Origin: CAZNPU01 sp964575335 | GTDB taxonomy: Bacteria > Planctomycetota > Phycisphaerae > Phycisphaerales > SM1A02 | Direction of reading: 5' to 3' | Length of the DNA: 64,000 nucleotides | Assembly: GCA_964575335.1 (NCBI GenBank) | Contig: CAZNPU010000007.1 | Location: 60,150 to 124,149, forward strand | Part shown: in pieces, positions 1-8,977 of the stretch | Numbering within the stretch: the stretch's first letter is position 1 | How the letters are laid out: the number at the start of each line of letters is the position of its first letter | The notes under the pieces: generated by a model | Databases searched by the model: none | The model's input: the letters and a program-made list of their open reading frames with translations, nothing else | What the model was told of the DNA's origin: nothing | Position numbers and translations under genes: made by a program

Positions 1-386
1 GGATCAAGCAGGAGCTTGCTGGGATTGCAGCGATGCCCTTCCGCCGGCGACCACGGCCCGTGCACGCGATACCCGTAACGCTGCCCCGGCTGCAGGTTGG
101 GAACATAACCATGCCAGCAGTAACTGGTCACCTCAGGCAGGTCGACACGTCGCTCCCGGCCATGCTCATCAAACAGGCACAGCTCAACACGCTGGGCCAC
201 TTCAGAAAACAGCGAAAAGTTCACGCCCGCTCCGTCGTAGGTCGCTCCCAGCGGATACGCACGACCGGGCCAGATGCTGATCCGACCTTCTTCTGAATCG
301 CCGCCCGACGACCGGGACTGCGTTGTTGCAGCATCCGTTGCTGCACCGCCGCGGTTTGCTTCAGATAACGAGGCGTGTGAGATCAT
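1..386 (-). CDS. glgX: Glycogen debranching enzyme GlgX, N-terminal part (partial)
   Basis: Read on the minus strand, this gives the start of a GlgX/TreX-type alpha-1,6-glucosidase, which removes branches from glycogen in the cytoplasm. The ATG at 386 opens a roughly 38-residue low-complexity leader rich in Ser, Ala and Thr. The family start WPGRAYPLGATYDGAGVNFS follows, then VELCLFDEHG and GQRYGYRVHGPW, typical of the CBM48 domain before the glycosyl hydrolase 13 barrel. The catalytic barrel lies beyond the left edge, so activity cannot be judged. No strong ribosome site precedes the ATG, so the exact start is uncertain; the family assignment is secure. Confidence 0.85.
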   Translation of the reverse strand, partial: MISHASLSEANRGGAATDAATTQSRSSGGDSEEGRISIWPGRAYPLGATYDGAGVNFSLFSEVAQRVELCLFDEHGRERRVDLPEVTSYCWHGYVPNLQPGQRYGYRVHGPWSPAEGHRCNPSKLLLD

Positions 387-579
387 AACGCCCGGTATTC
401 TTCGCTGCCCAGCCAGGCTGCCTGCATGGGAAGATCAAAGCAATCATCACACGGCAAACAAAAGCCCCGACTCCCGACTCAACGCGGCAACAAAACAACA
501 GGAAGGATGCTGCGTTTCCGAAGCCCCACGCCTTGCATTTCGCTGCATTGATCGGTGACGGTGTGCAGCAGGTTGCGGC

Positions 580-1497
580 TTATGACGCAGCCAGTTGGAT
601 CGGCTCGGACGGGTCCGGACGCCGGACGGTGAGGACCGGGCACGGGGCATGCCGCAGGATGCGTTCCGCGACGCTGCCCATCAGGAATCGCTCAAGCCCG
701 GTGCGGCCCTGCGTGCCCATGGCGATCAGATCGGCCTGAACGTCCTGAGCTTCCTGCTCGATAATGTCAGCGGGATAGCCCGTCATCGCTTTGGTCGTCA
801 CCTTGATCGAATCGCTGCGAAGGCTCGCTGCCAGCGATTCAAGCTGACGCTGAGCGTGGACCTGGGCTTCATCAAGATCGCTTTGCACCCAGACCGCCGC
901 CACCGTCGGGTCGGCATACACCACCGGCGGAGCACAGACGTGCAGCAGCACCAGATGGCCGCCGTCTCCCGCCTGCAGCAGCCGCACCGCCTGGCTGGTG
1001 GCCAGGGCTGCTTCTTCGGAAAAGTCCGTCGGCACGAGAATCGTCTTGAACGTCGGCTTTTTCGCTGCATCAGCAGGATGAACCACCAGCACCGGCGTGG
1101 AGGCGGTACGCACGATGCGATCAGCGGTGCTGCCCAGCAGCAGCCTGGCGTACCGGGTCAACCCGCGTGAGCCGACCACCAGCAACGCAGCCTTCATGTT
1201 CCTGGCTGCATCGACGATCACCTTCGGCGGTTTACCGATGTGGTACTCGCATTCCGCCGGCACGCCCGCAGAGGTGGCGATCGCCATCGATTCAGCAAGC
1301 CGCCGCTCGACCGCGTCGGTCACTTTCGTCTGCACCTCAATGTCGCCGCCCGCCACCAGCAAGGGCTCGATCGCATGCACCAGAGCCAATTTGGCCTTCT
1401 GCCAGCGTGCGAGATCGACCGCCCAACGCGTGACTGCGTCTGCAGTTTCCGAGAAGTCCGTGGCCACAACGATAATGCGGTTCGTCTGTTGATCCAT
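580..1497 (-). CDS. Universal stress protein with two Usp domains
   Basis: A 305-residue cytoplasmic protein built from two tandem UspA folds. Domain 1 spans about residues 5-142 and ends with the nucleotide-binding motif GSRGLTRYARLLLGSTADR. Domain 2 spans about 150-295 and ends with GTQGRTGLERFLMGSVAER. Both match the G-2x-G-9x-G-S/T pattern of ATP-binding Usp proteins, so nucleotide binding is inferred for each half. The start at 1497 is chosen over upstream in-frame codons because GGAG lies about 9 bases before it and the Usp fold begins directly (NRIIVVATDFS). It is transcribed away from the response regulator at 1833. Tandem Usp proteins usually respond to starvation or oxidative stress; the exact role here is unknown. 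Confidence 0.9.
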   Translation of the reverse strand: MDQQTNRIIVVATDFSETADAVTRWAVDLARWQKAKLALVHAIEPLLVAGGDIEVQTKVTDAVERRLAESMAIATSAGVPAECEYHIGKPPKVIVDAARNMKAALLVVGSRGLTRYARLLLGSTADRIVRTASTPVLVVHPADAAKKPTFKTILVPTDFSEEAALATSQAVRLLQAGDGGHLVLLHVCAPPVVYADPTVAAVWVQSDLDEAQVHAQRQLESLAASLRSDSIKVTTKAMTGYPADIIEQEAQDVQADLIAMGTQGRTGLERFLMGSVAERILRHAPCPVLTVRRPDPSEPIQLAAS

Positions 1498-1832
1498 GGC
1501 GTTGCTCCAGGGCTGATCGGAGTGTTGGTGCACGTGCATGATCGCAGCATGCGATGCGATGCGATGGCTGCAAGCCTGCCGGGAATTCACCGCGGTACGC
1601 GGTACATAAACCACCTCTTCTCCATCACGCGAACGTGCCTACTGTACACCAACAGTACAATACATGCAGACAAACGTATGCCAGCAGTGCATGGGAACTT
1701 CACCCCGTTCATTCAGCGGTTTCATCCCCGCTCTGAGCAGAACGGCTCTGCTCGGTTACACTTTTGTATGTCTATGCTTTTGCTTTGTGGATGCGTCGCT
1801 GCCCTGTGCAGTGCTGCGGAGTATGCCCTGCT
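1498..1832. promoter_or_regulatory. Divergent intergenic region between the Usp gene and the regulator gene
   Basis: This 335-base gap must hold the promoters of both diverging genes. It contains three tandem copies of the pentamer gcgat (1551-1565). A short inverted repeat, TACTGT-6-ACAGTA, lies at 1640-1657 and overlaps a TACAAT that could serve as a -10 box for the rightward gene (1656-1661). No convincing -35 box lies 17 bases upstream of it, so the assignment is tentative. I see no protein-coding gene here. Confidence 0.3.
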
Positions 1833-2495
1833 ATGAACAAGCCGCCCATTCGCATTCTGTGTGTCGATGATCACGCCTTTCTGGTCGAAGGTCTGAGTGC
1901 TCGCTTTGAACTGGAGCCGGATTTCGAGCTCGTCGGCCGGTTGTCAACTGCTGATAATCTGGTCGAAGAGGCACGCCGCACCCGTGCCCAGATCGTTTTG
2001 CTGGATATCGAAATGCCCGGGGCCGATCCGTTCGTGGCGATTGACGATCTTCGCAGAGCGTTGCCCGATGTGCGTGTGGTCATGCTCAGTGCATACATTC
2101 GCGACCACTACATCGACGCAGCGTACAAGGCCGGGGCCTGGGGATACTTCTCCAAGGGCGACGACACCAACTCGCTGATCGACGGCATCCGCAAAGTGGC
2201 AGCCGGCGAGTTCGCACTCGGCCCCAAAGTGCAGGAACGCTGCCAGCCGCTCAAGGGCGGACGACGCGGCAAATCCCAACTCCCCGCATCCCGGCTGGAC
2301 CTGCTCACCGCACGTGAACAGGAAGTCCTGCGACTGATCGGCCGCGGCATGTCGCGAAGCGATATCGCCCAGGCTCTCTGCCGCAGCCCCAAAACGATCG
2401 ACGGCCACCGCGAAATGATCATGAAAAAACTCGACATTCACGATCGAGGCGAACTGGTCCGATTCGCCATCCGCGAAGGCCTGGTGGAAGCGTAA
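1833..2495 (+). CDS. NarL/FixJ-family response regulator
   Basis: A 220-residue two-component response regulator. The receiver domain (about 6-125) carries the acidic pair D12/D13, phosphoacceptor D58 in QIVLLDIEMPG and the switch lysine K108. A LuxR-type helix-turn-helix (about 157-213) follows: LLTAREQEVLRLIGRGMSRS, then IAQALCRSPKTIDGHREMIM. It should bind DNA as a dimer when phosphorylated. No partner histidine kinase is adjacent. The start at 1833 is preferred because the receiver begins immediately and a cggag lies upstream; an in-frame upstream extension to 1764 looks non-coding. The 3' end lies 25 bases before the assembly gap. Confidence 0.93.
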   Translation: MNKPPIRILCVDDHAFLVEGLSARFELEPDFELVGRLSTADNLVEEARRTRAQIVLLDIEMPGADPFVAIDDLRRALPDVRVVMLSAYIRDHYIDAAYKAGAWGYFSKGDDTNSLIDGIRKVAAGEFALGPKVQERCQPLKGGRRGKSQLPASRLDLLTAREQEVLRLIGRGMSRSDIAQALCRSPKTIDGHREMIMKKLDIHDRGELVRFAIREGLVEA

Positions 2496-2520
2496 CCCCC
2501 CACACCATCTCCTTGTTGTT

Positions 2521-2620
2521 NNNNNNNNNNNNNNNNNNNNNNNNNNNNNNNNNNNNNNNNNNNNNNNNNNNNNNNNNNNNNNNNNNNNNNNNNNNNNNNN
2601 NNNNNNNNNNNNNNNNNNNN
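2521..2620. other. Assembly gap of 100 N
   Basis: Exactly 100 unknown bases, the usual placeholder for a scaffold gap of unknown size. It sits just before a (CGA)n run and the 5' end of comEC, so sequence, and possibly the true comEC start, may be missing. Confidence 0.99.
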
Positions 2621-2651
2621 TTTCCCTTGAAGCCATCAAGTGACAACCGGG

Positions 2652-2675
2652 CGACGACGACGACGACGACGACGA
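2652..2675. repeat. (CGA)8 trinucleotide repeat
   Basis: Eight perfect CGA units, read as a run of threonine codons in the comEC frame, lie 31 bases after the assembly gap. Repeats of this type can slip and can also disrupt assembly. Confidence 0.9.
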
Positions 2676-5299
2676 TGCTGTTGCTGCAGTTGCAGTTGCT
2701 GCTTTCCGGAAACGGAGCGGCGGGCATGACGTTGCTCTCGCTTGCGTTTGCTGCGGGGATCGCTGGCGGCTGGGTTCAGCCGACGCCGCTGGTCACACCC
2801 TGGCTCTGGGCTTCCGCCTCCCTACTGCTACTGCTACTGCTGCTGCTGCTACTGCTTGTTGTCTGTGTTGCGACCCTCGTCGTGATCGTGAGGATGAGGA
2901 TGACAACGACAACGACGCTGCCGTCGCCGCTGCTCCATCGCCTGCCCTTGCCGTCGCGACTGCTGCAACTGCTGCCATTGCTCACGCTCGCAGCTCTGTG
3001 CGGCTCGGCGGCAGCCTTCGGCTGTGCGTGGGTGACGCTGCATCAACGCTACACCACTGCGGATGACATTGCGATCTGGGTCAGCCAGCGGGAACGCATG
3101 CTCGTTCATGTGGAGGGCGTCGCCCTGCAGTCGCCGATCGTGCGTCCTCGCACCGCCGGTTCGATGGCCCGATTCGACTATCGAAAGCCGGCGACCTATT
3201 TCCCCATGCGTATCACCGCGTTGCTCGATCGGCAGGGCAGCCGCGTGCCGATGCGAGGCAAGGTCTTGGTCCGCGTTGACGAAGCGGTCGCCCCGTCGTG
3301 TTTTCATGCCGGCGACACGCTGCGTGTGTCGGGCTACCTTGCCTCTCCCGCCCCGCCACACAACCCAGGCGAATTCGATTCCCGTCAACACGCCCATGCA
3401 CTCGACCAGGCCGGCATCCTCTCCGTGCCGCGACGTGAGTTGCTGACTGTTCTTCCAGTACAGCACAACACGAACACCGTCATCGCCACGCTATTGAACT
3501 GGCGTGAACTGCTTCGCCGCCGTGCAAGTGCATGGTTGTTATCGAATCTGCCGGCCACGAACCACACCCAGCGTGACGGACTTCTGGCAAGCCTGATGCT
3601 TGGCGAGCGTGAACGCGACATCGACGGCACGCACGATTCGTTTCAACGCGTCGGATTGGCACACATTCTTGCCATTTCCGGATTTCATCTGGGCGTACTT
3701 GCGGGATTCGTGCTGATGCTGGCACGGGCGATCTGGGGCCCCAGGCGATGGCACGGCTGGCTGGTGATTGCGATGGTGCTGATCTATCTGTCGCTTGTTG
3801 AAGTTCGCATGCCGGTGCTGCGTGCGGGCATCATGACCCTTGCTGCCAGCGTGGGGCTCTTGCTTGGGCGGCGACTGCACGTGGGCGGGCTTGTTGCACT
3901 CAGCGGCATGGGGCTGCTGCTGTGGCGGCCGGATGAACTGTTCAACCCCGGCTTTCAGCTCACCTTCGGCGTGGTGCTTGCGTTGCTTCATCTGGCTGGC
4001 CCGCTGCAACGCCGGTTGTTCACGCAACGCATCATGCCAGCGGCCGCCACCACCGGCCAGATGCTCGGCACGTGGTGCATCACCGCCCTGTGCGTGTCGA
4101 TCGTGGCATGGCTGGTGGCCACGCCGATCGGCATGTATCACTTTGGCATGATCGCCATCGTGGGCGTGCCGATGAGCATGATCGCCACCCCGCTCGCTGC
4201 ACTGCTGCTGATGCTGGGATTTGCCAAAATGCTGCTTACGCTCATATTGCCGAGCGGAGCGATGCTGCTGGGCGTGCCGCTTTCAATCTGTGCTGATGTG
4301 CTGCTGACCATTGTGGCAGCGATCGACGGATTGCCTTTGACATGCGTGCATACGCCGCATCCTTCCGCACTCTGGACGATCGCAGCAGTCTGCTGGGCAG
4401 TGTGGTTTGCGTTGAGCGTTCGCACGCGAATGCAGTGGTGGATGTTCGGAGGGCTTGCCATTCTGATCGTGTCGCTTATCGCTCCGGCGCAATGGCTGAA
4501 GCAGCAGCCTGCCCTGCGAATCGACATGCTTTCGGTGGGCGACGGCTCCTGTTTCGTGCTACGCAGCAGCGGCTGCACGGTGGTCTTTGACGCCGGCTCG
4601 AGCACCAACCTCGATGCGGGTAAGCGAACGATCATTCCCGCCATGCGTCGGCTTGGCGTTCGATCGATCGACGCCATCGTGGTGAGCCATCCCGATCTCG
4701 ATCATTACGCAGCGGTCGCGGAGCTTGTCGATGCCTTTGCGGTCAAGCGAGTGTTTCTGACGCCGCAGTTTCTTGCTGATGCACAGTCGCAACCGCTTGG
4801 GCCCGAAGCGCTGGTGCTGCACTCGCTTACCGAATCTCGCGTGGCGGTGATCACCGCAACGGCCGGGTGCGTGCAGCAGTTCGGCACATCCACATGGACG
4901 TGGCTGCATCCTGATCCGCAGCGGCTGTATCCGCGGGCGAATGATTCCTCCACCGTCATTCAGATCGAAGCTGCGGGCAGGCGGATGCTTCTGACAGGCG
5001 ACATTCAGCGTGAAGCCATGGCGGACCTGCTGGCAAACGCCGATGCGATTCGTGCCGACATTGCCGAACTGCCGCACCACGGCAGCTACAGCGATCTGGC
5101 TGAGGCGTTCATGCGGAAAGTCGACGCATCGGTGGTGCTGCAATCCACCGGCCAGATGCGCTGGCGGAACGATCGATGGGCAAATGCACTTGATCAATCC
5201 ACGCGGCTGGTGACCGCCCGCGACGGTGCGTGCTGGGTGGAAATCGATGCAGATGGCTCAATCCGCACCGGGCGGTTTGTTCAGGAACAACCGGAATAG
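2675..5299 (+). CDS. comEC: ComEC/Rec2-family DNA-uptake channel protein (start uncertain)
   Basis: From the ATG at 2675 this encodes 874 residues. The order is: a hydrophobic, Leu-rich N-terminus; an extracellular DUF4131-like part; the polytopic Competence domain (HILAISGFHLGVLAG, VEVRMPVLRAGIM); and a C-terminal metallo-beta-lactamase-like domain (VVFDAGSS, IVVSHPDLDHYAAV, LLTGD, ELPHHGSYSD). ComEC carries one DNA strand across the inner membrane during transformation. The reading frame is open back into the 100-N gap. The ATG lies at the end of a (CGA)8 run (2652-2675) and another candidate start is at 2726, so the N-terminus is insecure. A run of about eleven leucines is encoded by CTG/CTA repeats near 2822-2858. 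No pilus or other competence genes are nearby. Confidence 0.85.
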   Translation: MLLLQLQLLLSGNGAAGMTLLSLAFAAGIAGGWVQPTPLVTPWLWASASLLLLLLLLLLLLVVCVATLVVIVRMRMTTTTTLPSPLLHRLPLPSRLLQLLPLLTLAALCGSAAAFGCAWVTLHQRYTTADDIAIWVSQRERMLVHVEGVALQSPIVRPRTAGSMARFDYRKPATYFPMRITALLDRQGSRVPMRGKVLVRVDEAVAPSCFHAGDTLRVSGYLASPAPPHNPGEFDSRQHAHALDQAGILSVPRRELLTVLPVQHNTNTVIATLLNWRELLRRRASAWLLSNLPATNHTQRDGLLASLMLGERERDIDGTHDSFQRVGLAHILAISGFHLGVLAGFVLMLARAIWGPRRWHGWLVIAMVLIYLSLVEVRMPVLRAGIMTLAASVGLLLGRRLHVGGLVALSGMGLLLWRPDELFNPGFQLTFGVVLALLHLAGPLQRRLFTQRIMPAAATTGQMLGTWCITALCVSIVAWLVATPIGMYHFGMIAIVGVPMSMIATPLAALLLMLGFAKMLLTLILPSGAMLLGVPLSICADVLLTIVAAIDGLPLTCVHTPHPSALWTIAAVCWAVWFALSVRTRMQWWMFGGLAILIVSLIAPAQWLKQQPALRIDMLSVGDGSCFVLRSSGCTVVFDAGSSTNLDAGKRTIIPAMRRLGVRSIDAIVVSHPDLDHYAAVAELVDAFAVKRVFLTPQFLADAQSQPLGPEALVLHSLTESRVAVITATAGCVQQFGTSTWTWLHPDPQRLYPRANDSSTVIQIEAAGRRMLLTGDIQREAMADLLANADAIRADIAELPHHGSYSDLAEAFMRKVDASVVLQSTGQMRWRNDRWANALDQSTRLVTARDGACWVEIDADGSIRTGRFVQEQPE

Positions 5300-5439
5300 T
5301 GCGTGACAGGCGAAACGAACGGAAAACAGTCGTCGCTGCTGCTCCTGCTGATGATTGCCTTCATGTTGTTGCGTCGTTGATGGATGTGCTGGGTGCTGGA
5401 GTTCTTGTCGTGTCTTGATCTTGCTTGCTGATGGTCACG

Positions 5440-5478
5440 CATGCAGACGTGCATGCAGACGTGCATGCACGTCTGCAT
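5440..5478. repeat. 12-bp direct repeat with a 26-bp perfect palindrome
   Basis: The unit catgcagacgtg occurs twice in tandem plus a partial copy. Bases 5453-5478 form a perfect 26-bp palindrome centred between 5465 and 5466 (atgcagacgtgca on each strand). It lies in the 277-base gap between comEC and the YkgJ-type gene. No T-run follows, so it is not an ordinary terminator. It could be an operator or a cruciform-forming site. Confidence 0.85.
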
Positions 5479-5510
5479 ATCGGGTAAGCCCGCTGGTCGA
5501 GGTCGGCACG

Positions 5511-5540
5511 GTGTGAGACGGTGTGAGATGGTGTGAGACG
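5511..5540. repeat. Three tandem copies of a 10-bp unit
   Basis: The unit gtgtgagacg repeats three times with one change (atg for acg in the second copy), followed by a degenerate gtatgg. It ends about 36 bases before the ATG at 5577. Confidence 0.85.
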
Positions 5541-5576
5541 GTATGGGGCTGCTTTTGGGCCTACAATCGCCACGCC

Positions 5577-6896
5577 ATGAGCGGCGTTGAGCTTCCCGTT
5601 ATTTCATTGCCCGTGCGTGAGCAGGCGTATTCCTGTCACGGCTGCGGCAACTGCTGCCGCGATTTCACCGTGCAATTGCGGGAGCAGGACATCGCCAAGC
5701 TGCAGCAGCAGAACTGGGAACGCACGCTCGGCGAGCCGGTGACGGTGAGCTTTCGCGGGGTGACGTACCTGCGGCAACGTGAGAACGGGGCGTGCATATT
5801 TCTCATGGACAACGGCCTGTGCCGCATTCACGCGGCGTTCGGCTTTGAAGCCAAGCCCATCGCATGCCAGGTGTTTCCTTTTCATCTCACCCCCGCATCA
5901 GCCGGCCGCGGGGCGATCATGGGCATCAACTACGCCTGTCAGAGCGTATTGGAAAACAAGGGAGCGTCGCTTCGCTCGCATGTCAACGAGCTTCGGCGGA
6001 TGAGCTCGCAGTTGCCGGAGCTGAACGTCAAGGCTCCGCTGCCGCTTTTGACCGATCGGCTTCGCATGTCGCAGCGTGAGCTTGAGGTTCTGACCAGTCG
6101 CATTGATCGCTGGCTTCGCGATGATGATCACGCACTTTCGGTGCGGCTGGACGGGCTGGCGTGGGTGGTGTCGTCGCTGGCCAAAGCCAGGCTTGAGCAG
6201 GTGCGTGAAGAGCGTTTTGCGGAGCTGATCGATCTGCTTTTTTCGGTTTTGCCCCAAGAGCTTGATCATCATCCGATTGAGCCTGCAACAAAGCGGCAGC
6301 GGCGGCTGCTGCGTCAGGCGGTGTTCGCTCGCACGGAAGACCCGAAGATCAATCTTATTGAAAAGCACGGCCGCCTGCGTACCACGCTTGCACAACTGTG
6401 GCGTAGTCGGCGATTCAAGTCCGGCAAAGGCGTGGCCCCAAGAATCGGCGAAGGCTGGCCGGAGCACGTGCTGCTTGATTCAGCAGAACGCATCGACGCT
6501 GCGAAAGAACGCGATGGTGGTGGTGGTGGTGATGGTGCTGCTGTGTCGCTGACGGTACATGCGATTGATGATCTGATCACGCGTTATCTGCGAGCGAGCA
6601 TTCTTGGCGGGCGATGCTGGGGCCCGGGATACTACGGGTGGCCGATCATCGGCGGCCTGCAGGCTCTGGTGCTGAACGTGGCGTGCACGGGATGGCTTGC
6701 ACGGCTGCACGCAGCGGGACGCAACAACACTGCGATCGACATTGTTGATGTTCGTGCCGCACTGGGCCGCATTGACCGCACCGCCGGCCGGGCGAAATGG
6801 CTCGGCAGTGCTGCGGAACGATTGCGGCTGAGTTATCTCACCATGAACGACGGCCTGCGACGCCTGCTCAGCGACTATGCTCTGCTGGATTCATAA
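5577..6896 (+). CDS. YkgJ-family cysteine-cluster protein, long form
   Basis: A 439-residue protein whose first 115 residues match the YkgJ (Zn/Fe-chelating cysteine cluster) family: CHGCGNCCRDF (C20, C23, C26, C27), then GACIFLMDNGLCRIHAAFG and PIACQVFPFHL. These cysteines are thought to hold a metal or Fe-S cluster. The remaining ~320 residues are mostly helical-looking and unrecognised, far longer than typical YkgJ proteins. A polyglycine run (GGGGGD) is encoded by a ggt repeat near 6512-6534. The start at 5577 is chosen because the conserved region begins soon after. Substrate and role are unknown. Confidence 0.8.
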   Translation: MSGVELPVISLPVREQAYSCHGCGNCCRDFTVQLREQDIAKLQQQNWERTLGEPVTVSFRGVTYLRQRENGACIFLMDNGLCRIHAAFGFEAKPIACQVFPFHLTPASAGRGAIMGINYACQSVLENKGASLRSHVNELRRMSSQLPELNVKAPLPLLTDRLRMSQRELEVLTSRIDRWLRDDDHALSVRLDGLAWVVSSLAKARLEQVREERFAELIDLLFSVLPQELDHHPIEPATKRQRRLLRQAVFARTEDPKINLIEKHGRLRTTLAQLWRSRRFKSGKGVAPRIGEGWPEHVLLDSAERIDAAKERDGGGGGDGAAVSLTVHAIDDLITRYLRASILGGRCWGPGYYGWPIIGGLQALVLNVACTGWLARLHAAGRNNTAIDIVDVRAALGRIDRTAGRAKWLGSAAERLRLSYLTMNDGLRRLLSDYALLDS

Positions 6897-7072
6897 TTCA
6901 CAGCTGCACGCAGGCAGCACACGCTTGCGATATCCCAACCGGACCGGCGGGCGACAGACATTGATCAGAAGATCAACCGCTGCTGAACTGCATGTGTGAT
7001 CGTGCCGATAACGCTGGGTCGGCGGCGTGGAAGTCGCGACCGTGCAGCAGCGTGGCATGGAGATGAACGTTC

Positions 7073-7561
7073 GTGCTTGAACTTGGCAAGACATTGCGAG
7101 GCTGGGCGGCGTTTCGGCGGCGAGACTGGTTCGGCCCGATCCATCAGCCCACGCTGCGAATCATGTTGATCGAAGACTCCAAGCTCACGCGAACGATTCA
7201 GCGATGCGTGCTGGAAGCAGAGAGCCTGCGTCCCCTGCTGATCGATGAGGCTTCCGACGGTCAGGATGCATTGAGCAAAGTGGATGCATTTCTGCCTGAT
7301 GTGATTCTTGTGGACTGGGACATGCCCAACATGGACGGCCTGACGTTCGTGCGTGAATACCGCAGCCGCAACGGCAAAACGCCGATCATCATGGTCACGC
7401 TTGAAGCGTCGCGGGATCGCGTTCTGCAGGCGATCGAGGCTGGCGTTGATGATTACATCGTGATGCCGTTCACGCCCGAGCTGCTCGCAAGCCGCGTTCA
7501 TGCAGTGAGAAGAAAAAGCCCGAAGTTCAAGGCGTTTTCACGCCAGCGAACATCAGGCTGA
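7073..7561 (+). CDS. Single-domain CheY-like response regulator with unusual switch residue
   Basis: A 162-residue receiver domain with a short N-terminal extension. E34/D35 form the acidic pocket (LRIMLIEDSKLTR), D81 is the phosphoacceptor (VILVDWDMPNMDG) and T110 sits in IIMVTLEAS. The conserved lysine normally found before Pro-Phe is methionine here (M132, IVMPFTPE). The start is a GTG at 7073 with GGAG about 8-10 bases upstream; the ATG at 7063 is out of frame. No output domain or adjacent kinase is visible. It is convergent with the lipoprotein gene at 7588. Confidence 0.85.
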   Translation: MLELGKTLRGWAAFRRRDWFGPIHQPTLRIMLIEDSKLTRTIQRCVLEAESLRPLLIDEASDGQDALSKVDAFLPDVILVDWDMPNMDGLTFVREYRSRNGKTPIIMVTLEASRDRVLQAIEAGVDDYIVMPFTPELLASRVHAVRRKSPKFKAFSRQRTSG

Positions 7562-7587
7562 TACGCCGCTGGAGTTTTGCATCTTTG

Positions 7588-8880
7588 CTACTTCTGCGGG
7601 TCGATGCCTGCAGCCAGTTTGGGGTCAGCGACCATTTCAAATGGGATTGACGTTTCCGTCTCAGCTTCGGACTGCTCATCACGCACACGCACCTTCAGGT
7701 GATACTTGCCCACTGAAAGAGCTTTGGGCAGGGTAATCACCTGCACGGTGAAAAAGTCCTGCCGCTTGTTCTTGCTCACGTCGGTCGCTGATCGCCACTC
7801 TTCTTTCCATACGGGAATGCCGTCGCGATCGGAATAGATCGTGAGCTGTTGAGCAAGTTCGGTGACGTATTCGCCACGCTGATTCACCTGACTGGTGAAG
7901 TCATCAATTTCCAGATAGAGGATCACTTTCTGATCGCTGTGAGCGAGAAAGCTGTAGCGGTTGAAGGGCGTGTAATCGCCGAAGCCGCCCACGCGTGTGC
8001 AGAGAGCAGCGGTGGGCAGTCGCAAGACCGGTTCCTGCACCAGCGTGCTGCGGAGCTTTTCAAGTGCATCAAGCACCGCCCGTTCAGGCTCAGCCTGATC
8101 GTTGAGCGAGCGGCCGAGGTCAGCGAAAAAGGTCTGCAATCCTGCAAGCAGTTGCCGCTCTTTCTCGGTGAGGTCGGGTATGGCGTTGGCGTCAAGCCGC
8201 CGCTCGGGATCGACCAGGCTCATTGACGCAATGGCCAGCAGTTCACGCAGAGGCGAGTTGCTGTATGCACCGGTGGCGTACAGCTCACGTGAAAGGTCCA
8301 CCATCAACTGTCGCAACCGCTCCGGTTCCAGCGTGGCCTGCTTCACAGGCGGTGCGTCATCATTCTCCGCTGAATCTCGTGCAGCAAGCTCGCGGCTGGT
8401 ATTCGCGTCCGGCTCGATGTTGCGATCTACTTCCTGTGCGATGGAAGTGTTTTTTGTTTCTGTCATTGCAGCAGGACGTGATTTGGGCTGCTCCCAGATC
8501 ACCACTCGCCGGGGCATGTTTGCAGCCTGCTGCAGTGCTGCATCGCTGTTCGTGGTTGATGGCGAGGCCATTCCCTCGCGACGTGCCTGCAATATGGCTT
8601 CCACATCACGATGGGCCTGCTCAGCCAGCGACAGTCCGGAACTCGATGGCGACGACGATGATGATGACGACGATGCCAATGACGGAGACGATGGCGATGG
8701 CGAGGGCGAGGGCGTCGTCTGCTCCAGCACATCCAGTGGCGGCGGCGGTGCGGAACCAAACGCCTGCTGCCCTGTCCGATGGGCCTTCTCACCTCCGCAG
8801 CCGGTAAGCGACAACAAGATCATCACCGCAAGCACCCAACCGGCAATCGACACGCTCGCCATATGAATGGGCCTGCCCAT
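7588..8880 (-). CDS. Putative lipoprotein, unknown function
   Basis: A 430-residue protein with a lipoprotein signal: a basic start, a hydrophobic stretch (AGWVLAVMILLSLTGC) and a lipobox LTGC at residues 25-28, so it is likely anchored in the envelope. A low-complexity Pro/Ser segment (about 40-75, eight consecutive serines) links to an Ala/Glu-rich region. The C-terminal half, about residues 230-425, looks folded and carries mixed beta motifs such as KVILYLEIDDFTSQVNQRGE and KYHLKVRVRDEQ. The start at 8880 is set by a perfect AGGAGG 9 bases upstream. I do not recognise the family. It lies just downstream of holA on the same strand, 97 bases away. Confidence 0.75.
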   Translation of the reverse strand: MGRPIHMASVSIAGWVLAVMILLSLTGCGGEKAHRTGQQAFGSAPPPPLDVLEQTTPSPSPSPSSPSLASSSSSSSSPSSSGLSLAEQAHRDVEAILQARREGMASPSTTNSDAALQQAANMPRRVVIWEQPKSRPAAMTETKNTSIAQEVDRNIEPDANTSRELAARDSAENDDAPPVKQATLEPERLRQLMVDLSRELYATGAYSNSPLRELLAIASMSLVDPERRLDANAIPDLTEKERQLLAGLQTFFADLGRSLNDQAEPERAVLDALEKLRSTLVQEPVLRLPTAALCTRVGGFGDYTPFNRYSFLAHSDQKVILYLEIDDFTSQVNQRGEYVTELAQQLTIYSDRDGIPVWKEEWRSATDVSKNKRQDFFTVQVITLPKALSVGKYHLKVRVRDEQSEAETETSIPFEMVADPKLAAGIDPQK

Positions 8881-8977
8881 GGTGTGTAGCCTCCTGCAAC
8901 AAGCATGGTCATCCTGACCGACCGAATAAACAAACAGCGGGCAATCGCGATGTGGAACTGAAACTGCATGTGTCCCG

